From positions 1-42,042 of the forward strand of contig JAPPCZ010000074.1 in NCBI GenBank assembly GCA_028824685.1: a stretch of 42,042 nucleotides of DNA, read 5' to 3'. Below, piece by piece: positions 35,944 through 42,042 of this stretch (position 1 is the stretch's first letter; each line of letters begins with the position of its first letter). A program made the position numbers and the translations under genes. Origin of the DNA: Candidatus Poribacteria bacterium. GTDB taxonomy: Bacteria > Poribacteria > WGA-4E > WGA-3G. The notes beneath the pieces were generated by a model. The model was not told where the DNA came from. It searched no databases and worked only from the letters and a program-made list of their open reading frames with translations.

Positions 35944-36963
35944 TTATGTCATCGGCAGGTTGACAACCTGACCGCTATCAGCAGAAACAAGCCCAGCCTC
36001 CAAGATTTCTTGGGCATCTCGGCTAATATACGGACAGCACAAACCGTCTATCGGTTCACCTGTTTCCAAGCAGTGAATCAAGTATTCTGGCGCGTTCCGC
36101 TTACCTTCTGGAATTGGGTCGGGGTCTATCACTTGAGCATCACCGCCAGCAGGGTTCAGATTTACTTGATTGCCGTTTACCGTCAATGCCCCTTCAGTGC
36201 CGTAGACGACAGGATTTGGTGTGACATAGCCTGTTTTTTGTGTCCACGATGCCTCTGTGATACCGAATGCATTGCCGTATTTCATCAGAATAACAGCATT
36301 GTCGTCGGGGAGAGGATAGTCTTTGACAAACGTGCCACGGAAGGCTGTTACCTGTTCAGGCAGACCGAGTAGGTAGGCACACATATCTGCACAATAACAG
36401 CAGTAGTCCATCAGTGCGCCTGCACCATTTTTCTCTTCATCGTATAGCCACTCGTAGAAATAACGAGAACACCCAATTTCTTTCGGTCCATTGTGTGCCG
36501 AACGCCATTTGAAGTAAAATACATCACCGATAGCGCCATCTTTGATAAGCTGCATTGTAGTATTCAGGGCAGGGCTCCACGCAGTAGGCCAATTGATCAT
36601 AAGGGAGATGCCAGCGTTTTGCGCAGCGTTAAGCATTTGATCCGCTTGGGATAGTCGTGCTGACATCGGTTTTTCTGAAACAACATGGATGCCTTTAGAT
36701 GCTGCAGCTTCAACGATTTCCGGTCCAGCGTTATTTTCTGCACATGCTTGAATGATGTCTAATTCCTCTTTATCTAACATCTCTTGCCAAGAATCATAGA
36801 CGTTTTCAACACCTGTTTCTGATTTGAATTGGTCGCGTAATTCCGCATTGACATCGCCTGCAGCGACGATCTCAACGTTTGGGTGCTCTTTCCAGCGATT
36901 CAGTTCACCCCAGACATGGTCATGTACGAGCGAAGCAAAGCCAACCCGATAGGTTTTTGACAT
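35944..36963 (-). CDS. Gfo/Idh/MocA-family oxidoreductase
   Basis: The 339-residue protein is an NAD(P)-dependent sugar oxidoreductase. It has the family EKP motif (SEKPM, E97-K98-P99), and the second domain shows GAGALMDYCCYCADM, equivalent to the GGxxxDxxxH region but with Cys in place of the usual His. The N-terminal Rossmann loop reads GFASLVHDHVWGEL rather than a clear GxGxxG, so cofactor binding may differ. AGGAGA precedes the ATG. It lies 35 nt after the zinc-type dehydrogenase and belongs to the same leftward cluster. Confidence 0.88.
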   Translation of the reverse strand: MSKTYRVGFASLVHDHVWGELNRWKEHPNVEIVAAGDVNAELRDQFKSETGVENVYDSWQEMLDKEELDIIQACAENNAGPEIVEAAASKGIHVVSEKPMSARLSQADQMLNAAQNAGISLMINWPTAWSPALNTTMQLIKDGAIGDVFYFKWRSAHNGPKEIGCSRYFYEWLYDEEKNGAGALMDYCCYCADMCAYLLGLPEQVTAFRGTFVKDYPLPDDNAVILMKYGNAFGITEASWTQKTGYVTPNPVVYGTEGALTVNGNQVNLNPAGGDAQVIDPDPIPEGKRNAPEYLIHCLETGEPIDGLCCPYISRDAQEILEAGLVSADSGQVVNLPMT

Positions 36964-36998
36964 AAATTACATCTCCTGTATTCAATTATTTGTTTTAC

Positions 36999-38051
36999 TT
37001 ATTCCTCAGCGCGAACGGCAATTTTGATTGCTGTTTCACCGTTAATACGGTAACCACCATCAAGCGCCTTAAATCCGTCTTCTACCTGTGAGAGCGGTAG
37101 CTGGTGGCTAACCATGTTAGCAAAAGGTAAATCACTTTTTTCAAGGAGCGGGAGTCCCCGGACGAAATGCTCGTATTGACTTCCCCAGATTGCTTCAACA
37201 CGAAGGTTTTTACGCATAAGCAATTGGTTGATATTAAAGTCAATTGACCCCATATCCACAAAGTGTCCGACTTCTACAAAAGTACCGCTACGTCTTGTAT
37301 AACCTAATCCCTCTGGTGTCGCGGGGAGGAATCCGGCACATTCAAACACAACGTCTGCCCCTTCATTGCGTGGTGTTTCCGACTTAACAAGTTCTGTCCG
37401 TTCCTCGGCAGAGGTAACTTCCTCAATATCAATTGTAACATCTGCCCCGAACCGTTTTGCCAGTTCCAACCGTCCAGCAGGACCGCCGACCATAATTATT
37501 TTTCCAGCACCGCTTAATTTTGCACAAGCAAGCGTTACCAGTCCAATTGCGCCAGAACCCTGCACAACGACGGTATCACCGAATTTTATCTCCCCACGCA
37601 TGACGGCGTGCACACCAACAGTGAAAGGCTCAGTAAGGACAGCAACCTCTGGTGAAACATCTGTTTTCATGAAACAGGTATTTGGGTAGGTGAGATACAT
37701 GTAATCAGCGAACCCACCACGGAAGTGTGGTGCTTCGTCTGGATTCCATTGAAAACCGTACCCGCCGTAGTCGGTGCCGGGTGCAAATATAACCCTGTCA
37801 CCTTCTTTGATCGGTTTGTCTACATAATCTGTTTTCACGCCTTCACCGATTGCCTCAACAATACCGACATTTTCATGTCCTAAGAGAATTTCTGTTTTGA
37901 AGCCGTTCTGCCAGTTATGGAGATCGGTCCCACAGATACCTGCCAACTCTTGACGAAGCAGCAGCGTGTTAGGATCGGGGTCGGGGACTGGGTATTCGCG
38001 TATCTCAAAATCTTTGCCATAAGCAACTACGGCTCTACCGGTTCGAGGCAT
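36999..38051 (-). CDS. Zinc-type dehydrogenase without structural zinc lobe
   Basis: The 350-residue medium-chain dehydrogenase has the catalytic zinc site (C40 in GICGTD, H59-E60 in GHENVG, E in LTEPF) and a nucleotide-binding GSGAIGLVTLA. The four-cysteine structural zinc loop found in the paralogue at 29715-30788 is missing: the segment reads APGTDYGGYGFQWNPDE. It is therefore a different subfamily, not a duplicate. AGGAGA lies 5 nt before the ATG. It precedes the Gfo/Idh/MocA gene and probably oxidises a sugar or polyol intermediate. Confidence 0.88.
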   Translation of the reverse strand: MPRTGRAVVAYGKDFEIREYPVPDPDPNTLLLRQELAGICGTDLHNWQNGFKTEILLGHENVGIVEAIGEGVKTDYVDKPIKEGDRVIFAPGTDYGGYGFQWNPDEAPHFRGGFADYMYLTYPNTCFMKTDVSPEVAVLTEPFTVGVHAVMRGEIKFGDTVVVQGSGAIGLVTLACAKLSGAGKIIMVGGPAGRLELAKRFGADVTIDIEEVTSAEERTELVKSETPRNEGADVVFECAGFLPATPEGLGYTRRSGTFVEVGHFVDMGSIDFNINQLLMRKNLRVEAIWGSQYEHFVRGLPLLEKSDLPFANMVSHQLPLSQVEDGFKALDGGYRINGETAIKIAVRAEE

Positions 38052-38117
38052 AGTTATCTCCTCTCAAAAATGTGAGGTAAGGATGGGGTACCAACCTTTA
38101 CCTCACAATCTATTTTC

Positions 38118-38405
38118 TCAGACATATTTTCGCTTTTTTCGCTTGAGAATGATGAAAATCACAACAACTCCGACGATTGAAATCCACAACCAATGGGCTT
38201 GGAAAATCTCAAAGAAAAAGTTAAAGGCTATCCAGATTAGAACTTCAAGCCCGATAATTGCTAAAGCTTTTCCCCACGGAAAATCCGCATTATGGCGTTT
38301 ACGCAACCGATCCGCGAAAAACCATGAAATTCCTACGGTGCCGAGTACAATGATGAGAAAAAGTAAATTGATGCTTGTTTGTATGCTCTCAAAAAGAAAA
38401 TCCAT
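38118..38405 (-). CDS. Small membrane protein
   Basis: The 95-residue protein has three hydrophobic stretches (about 10-30, 45-65 and 70-87) and a C-terminal ILKRKKRKYV tail. No family is recognised. AAGGAG lies 6 nt before the ATG, which supports real translation. It lies between fdhD (142-nt gap upstream) and the zinc-type dehydrogenase (66 nt downstream). Confidence 0.65.
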   Translation of the reverse strand: MDFLFESIQTSINLLFLIIVLGTVGISWFFADRLRKRHNADFPWGKALAIIGLEVLIWIAFNFFFEIFQAHWLWISIVGVVVIFIILKRKKRKYV

Positions 38406-38547
38406 GTGAAACTCCTTTTATAGTCTGAACCAACGCTATACACGCCGCAGACTCTATTAGTTCTGTTTGCTAATATAGAGACGCCACACCTGAAAAAGAT
38501 AGCAAGATTCGTCAACACCAATAGAATTAATTGTCTATTATATTTTT

Positions 38548-39390
38548 TTATACACTAAGTATCCGCTCAGGATGGCTATAAACCGCCATACGTTCTCCTC
38601 GCATAAAACCGATTAATGTGAGATTTCCTTCCTCTGCCAAGTCAACGGCAAGTGTAGATGCAGCCGAAACAGCAACGACTATTGGGATTCGTGCAAATAG
38701 TGCCTTCTGCACTATTTCAAAACTTGCGCGTCCACTTACCATTAAAATGTGTTTGTCAAGTGGCAGCATTTCTGCCAGTAACGCTTGTCCAATGACTTTA
38801 TCAACGGCATTATGTCTGCCGATGTCTTCTCTCACGATAAGGAGTTCACCGTTTTCATCAAATAATCCCGCCGCATGTAGTCCACCCGTCTTTTCAAAGA
38901 CTGATTGCGATGCACGCAAGCGATCGTTGAGTTTGTAAAACACCGTTTGATTCAAATGAAACACCGAATCCAGCGGGTTAACTTGATGCTTAACAGACTC
39001 AATTGTCATTTTTCCGCAGAGACCGCAGCTTGCATTTGCATGAAAATTACGTTGCCAGCCTTGTTGCTCTTCAATATCCAATTCTTCAATGAGACGAACA
39101 TTGACGATGTTCTGCATCGTTTCCAAACCCTTACCGTGTCCGTTGGTTTTTTCATTAGCATCATCGCAGTATGCTATGATTTCAATGTCGTCTACGGATT
39201 TAATGAGGCTTTCGGTATAAAGGAAACCTGCTGCGAGTTCAAAATCATGTCCAGGTGTCCGCATGACAACGATTAAGCTCTGTTCTCCCACCCGAATTTC
39301 AAGCGGTTCTTCAACAACTAATTCGTCTTCAACGGACGTCGGTTTTGACTGATTCCAGCGGATAACCTGTTTTGTGCATGTCTGATGCAT
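38548..39390 (-). CDS. fdhD: Formate dehydrogenase sulfurtransferase FdhD
   Basis: FdhD passes sulfur from IscS to the molybdenum cofactor and is needed for formate dehydrogenase activity. The 280-residue protein has the active-site C-G-L-C (C122 and C125), the RTPGHDFELAAGFLYTE stretch, HAAGLFDENGELL, REDIGRHNAVDKVIG and SGRASFEIVQKA. No formate dehydrogenase gene lies in the window. Many formate dehydrogenases are selenoproteins, so selB and tRNA-Sec at 4124-6168 fit the same physiology. No Shine-Dalgarno is visible; the gene begins 32 nt after the TPR/propeller gene. Confidence 0.95.
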   Translation of the reverse strand: MHQTCTKQVIRWNQSKPTSVEDELVVEEPLEIRVGEQSLIVVMRTPGHDFELAAGFLYTESLIKSVDDIEIIAYCDDANEKTNGHGKGLETMQNIVNVRLIEELDIEEQQGWQRNFHANASCGLCGKMTIESVKHQVNPLDSVFHLNQTVFYKLNDRLRASQSVFEKTGGLHAAGLFDENGELLIVREDIGRHNAVDKVIGQALLAEMLPLDKHILMVSGRASFEIVQKALFARIPIVVAVSAASTLAVDLAEEGNLTLIGFMRGERMAVYSHPERILSV

Positions 39391-39422
39391 GGTTCAATCA
39401 CTGTTCTTAACCTATTCAAATA

Positions 39423-41393
39423 CTATTCCGTTGTTTGGCGAAATTTTTGCGCGTCTATCATAAGCATGCCTTGCGTTGTGCCTATCCAAACACGATTTTT
39501 GTCGGCTGCAATGCACTGAATTGATAAATCATCCAATACTATTTTGGGGTATCCGATAGTGGGTTCCTGATATTTATCAATATCCGGGAAATAGATAGCG
39601 ACGTAATCGTTCGCAGCAACCCATAGGTATTTTTTGTCAACAATTCCGGTTACCAGGATGTCATCTAACTCAGTTTCTACCTCTATCCCCTCTGAGACTG
39701 GAGAATCTTTTCCATCTGATCCATCCAAGTTTGCTTGAAAAAAGCCGTTTTCCTTGTTTTCTTCATTGTACCATGAAAAGAATATTTTATCACTAACAAC
39801 ATCAAATCTCACGATCTGTGTTTTTGCTTCCAATCCTATGAAATTCTGACGGTTCCAGATTCCTGTTTCCCGGTCAAAAATAGAAATATCATCGCCTGAT
39901 GTGCCTACCCATACAGTATCAGGGGTTAGGGCTATAGAGTGGACGTCGTTTGGGATATAATTGTTCTCTTGATTGTAATGGTTCTGCATTTCGGTTTTTA
40001 GATTCTGCCGCACAACTCCAGCATCTGTAGCGAACCAAATTTCTTCATTATCCATCTTGATGTCCCGAATCCACATGCTGGGTAAACCATCGGCAATTGT
40101 GAGATTTTTTGCTTCGTGCTTTTCTTTGTTAAAACGTATGATGCCGTGATTTCGAGTGCCGACCCATACCTCGGATTCATTTACTGCAATTGCGCGGACA
40201 TCAGGTGCTGGTTGCACGCTTTTGTTAATTAGCCATGCGCCCGTTTCAATAGCTTTCCAGCCATTACCGCTGGTTTTGAATTGGGCTATTCCTTTCGGTG
40301 TACCAACCCATAGGGATGTGCCATCAACGGCGATAGCCTGTATACTGGTATCAGGTAAATCTTTTGTGAAGATATTCCAAGCACTTGCTTGTAACACATC
40401 GTCTACTTGTTCAGTAATGGTGGGATCATCGGTATTTTGCAGGACAAGGTTTGCTGTGTTAACAGCATTTACTTTGTCACCCATCTGGAGGTAGATAATT
40501 GCCTGTTTTAAGTAAGTTTCATCAACCCAAACGCTATTTGGATAAATCCTACTGAAATTTATCAATATATTTAAGGCTTTTTCAAGTTCGCCTAATTCAG
40601 CTTGTAATCCGCCTATTATGTATATAGCTTTTTCATGTTCAGGAGCAGTGGGGAATTGGTCGGTTGCATTTTTCAACAATTCGAGACCTGCTACCTTGTC
40701 CTTTAAGTTCTCTACGAGTAAAAATCCTGTTTGGTAGCTAAGTGTTGGAACCGCTTCATGTTCGGGATAATACTTAAGTATCAATTGGAAAGCATCAATT
40801 GCTTGTGCATACTTTTCCATAGCAGCCGTATTATCATCAGTTGTAGCAACCGCATTACCATCAGTCGTAGCAGCCGCATCAGTATCAATCGTAGCAATCG
40901 CATTATTACCAATTTCTTGTAGTAGCGGCACAAGATCGAAATTCTCGGCATCAATTAGTGCGACAGAGCGGAATCTTGCTAATGCTTTTTCTATATCTCC
41001 GTCTATTTTGTAAAGTAGTCCGAGTTGATAATGTGCATCTGCAAATTTCGGGAATTCTTCTAATGCTGCTTCAAAATTTCGCTTCGCTATATCTGGTGAT
41101 TCTAAATCTAACAAGGCAAGCCCATTGCGATAATGTTTTGCTGCGGTTCGGTCTGGAACATTTTCAAGTTTTGAGACAAAACTAAGCGTGTGTCCTTCTA
41201 ATGGAAACCTTAAAACCTGTTCGTTATATTCAATTTCAAAGTGCGTATCGGTAGCCCCGCGCCAAATGCCGGTGAGTCTGTCACCGTTTTCCATATCAAT
41301 AATGACATATTGTTCGGTGTGGGCAGTGCTTGTGAATAGCACAAGTATCAGAACGAGACTTGTTAATGAAAAGAGGGTAAAAAAGTTTTTCAT
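39423..41393 (-). CDS. Secreted TPR and beta-propeller protein
   Basis: The 656-residue protein has a signal peptide (residues 1-26, ending STAHT), an initial GDRLTGIWRGATDTHFEIEY domain, TPR repeats (about 80-330) and a C-terminal propeller (from about 345) with two-component-regulator-type repeats such as GTSLWVGTPKGIAQF, SEVWVGTRNHGIIRFN, EEIWFATDAGVVR and NRVWIGTTQGMLMID. In sensor kinases such propellers detect carbohydrates; here there is no kinase, so it may be a stand-alone envelope protein. A 24-bp minisatellite interrupts the TPR region. GGAAAG lies about 6 nt before the ATG. Confidence 0.82.
   Translation of the reverse strand: MKNFFTLFSLTSLVLILVLFTSTAHTEQYVIIDMENGDRLTGIWRGATDTHFEIEYNEQVLRFPLEGHTLSFVSKLENVPDRTAAKHYRNGLALLDLESPDIAKRNFEAALEEFPKFADAHYQLGLLYKIDGDIEKALARFRSVALIDAENFDLVPLLQEIGNNAIATIDTDAAATTDGNAVATTDDNTAAMEKYAQAIDAFQLILKYYPEHEAVPTLSYQTGFLLVENLKDKVAGLELLKNATDQFPTAPEHEKAIYIIGGLQAELGELEKALNILINFSRIYPNSVWVDETYLKQAIIYLQMGDKVNAVNTANLVLQNTDDPTITEQVDDVLQASAWNIFTKDLPDTSIQAIAVDGTSLWVGTPKGIAQFKTSGNGWKAIETGAWLINKSVQPAPDVRAIAVNESEVWVGTRNHGIIRFNKEKHEAKNLTIADGLPSMWIRDIKMDNEEIWFATDAGVVRQNLKTEMQNHYNQENNYIPNDVHSIALTPDTVWVGTSGDDISIFDRETGIWNRQNFIGLEAKTQIVRFDVVSDKIFFSWYNEENKENGFFQANLDGSDGKDSPVSEGIEVETELDDILVTGIVDKKYLWVAANDYVAIYFPDIDKYQEPTIGYPKIVLDDLSIQCIAADKNRVWIGTTQGMLMIDAQKFRQTTE
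40819..40914. repeat. 24-bp in-frame minisatellite, four copies
   Basis: Four imperfect 24-bp units (plus strand form RTAGCARYCGYATY..., starting at 40819, 40843, 40867 and 40891) encode four 8-residue units such as TDAAATTD and GNAVATTD between TPR repeats of the TPR/propeller protein. The length change keeps the frame. Confidence 0.8.
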
Positions 41394-41498
41394 GGTTAAC
41401 TTTCCATCTATATTCTTGATAAGTATATTGATATAATATCAGAAACAGCGGCAAATGTCAAGCAGGTTTCAGATAGTAGGGTGGTAGAATCGCGTGTT

Positions 41499-41540
41499 GT
41501 CTGAACCAAGATTCACAGGATTACAAGATTATCAGGGTTG
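41499..41540 (+). repeat. Dispersed repeat, GTCTRAACCA type, copy 2
   Basis: GTCTGAACCAAGATTCACAG followed by GATTACAAGATTATCAGGG matches the sequence at 14838-14881 with small gaps. It lies in the 419-nt gap between the TPR/propeller gene and the final gene. I see no other gene or RNA in that gap. Confidence 0.5.
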
Positions 41541-41812
41541 AGAGTATAATACAAGGTAAGACTAATCTTGGTTGGGATAAAGAGAAGCCTGTAATATCGG
41601 TTTACAAAGTCCTTCTAAAAAAGAAGGAGCGGTTATGATAAAAACTGTTATCTCTTAAAAACGGTTGCAACTTTCTTACTATTTTGCTAAACTGAAATAC
41701 ATCAAGTTGCAGTTTGTTTCAAATACAGTCTACCCGGTAAAAAGTACTGACATAATTCAAATAAAATCCAAGAATACTTACTTTATTTTTAGATTTCCAT
41801 GGAGGAATTCTC

Positions 41813-42042
41813 ATGGTCATTAAATATCAGTTAGTATTCGGTTTAATCCTCATTTTTGCGTTAATGACTGTTGTAACAGTGTTTGCCGTAGAAGAGACCA
41901 AGGTTTCCGAATATGGAAAAGGCAAACAAGTTTGGTTTCAAGCAGAACACTTTGACGAACGCGATTCAGAAGATGTCTACAAATTGGGTAAAGCGGAAGG
42001 TGCAAAAGATCCGACTGATGGTGCCTATGGCGATATTGTCAC
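41813..42042 (+). CDS. Secreted protein, 5' part only
   Basis: Starts with ATG 41813 and an excellent GGAGG 7 nt upstream, and runs off the window after 76 codons. The N-terminus is a signal peptide (KYQLVFGLILIFALMTVVTVFA, cleavage near VFA-VEE). The mature start contains KQVWFQAEHFDERDSEDVYKLG, reminiscent of the beginnings of CBM6/35-like carbohydrate-binding modules (the EAE motif of such domains), but too little is present for a firm call. Confidence 0.75.
   Translation, partial: MVIKYQLVFGLILIFALMTVVTVFAVEETKVSEYGKGKQVWFQAEHFDERDSEDVYKLGKAEGAKDPTDGAYGDIV

Noticed and set aside
1..42042. CRISPR array, rRNA genes or prophage
   Set aside because: No regularly spaced direct repeats, rRNA sequence or phage structural genes were seen.

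Overview
The window looks like chromosomal DNA from an uncultured, Gram-negative-type bacterium. The mix of genes (DUF1080, Gfo/Idh/MocA oxidoreductases, AP-endonuclease-2-type TIM barrels, zinc dehydrogenases without obvious sugar-cluster regulators, Ycf48-like and right-handed beta-helix secreted proteins, lipoproteins with lipoboxes) is what I associate with Candidatus Poribacteria or a close relative. That placement is recollection and inference, not a database result. Almost all genes lie on the minus strand. Only the FRG/methyltransferase pair, the nagA-like gene and the truncated last gene are on the plus strand.

Layout, left to right. 151-3004: a 13-repeat Ycf48-like lipoprotein gene overlapping the end of dapB. 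3184-11149: a leftward gene series lepA, a secreted beta-helix protein, two tandem signal peptidase I genes, selB, tRNA-Sec (anticodon TCA) and lipA. With fdhD (38548-39390), selB and tRNA-Sec point to a selenocysteine-using organism that probably has a formate dehydrogenase elsewhere. 11220-15143: a rightward island with its own promoter, an FRG-domain/TPR protein, a beta-class DNA methyltransferase with a nuclease-like tail, a MITE-like element and a strong terminator. 15216-18896: a DUF1080 protein, a phosphonoacetate-hydrolase-like enzyme, a second MITE of the same family, a TIM-barrel protein and purN.

18966-27398: a leftward operon of a TPR protein, an ECF sigma factor, a zinc-finger anti-sigma factor and four tandem membrane-anchored von Willebrand A (VWA) proteins. 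The three gaps between the VWA genes are all exactly 33 nt. Two copies share about 350 bp without a mismatch, one copy is frameshifted at a slippery A7, and one has lost its second VWA domain. This array and the FRG/methyltransferase island are the two least explained systems here.

27490-41393: an FGE-fold protein lacking the catalytic cysteine pair, a third inverted-repeat element, a polytopic membrane protein, a zinc dehydrogenase / SpoU methyltransferase / aldo-keto reductase operon, a nagA-like deacetylase, then a leftward series (TPR/propeller protein, fdhD, small membrane protein, zinc-type dehydrogenase, Gfo/Idh/MocA oxidoreductase, lipoprotein, TIM-barrel epimerase, SAM methyltransferase) suggesting sugar or polyol oxidation. 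The window ends inside a secreted-protein gene. Several promoters share an extended -10 form (TGnTATA(A/C)T). No rRNA, CRISPR array or complete insertion sequence was seen.
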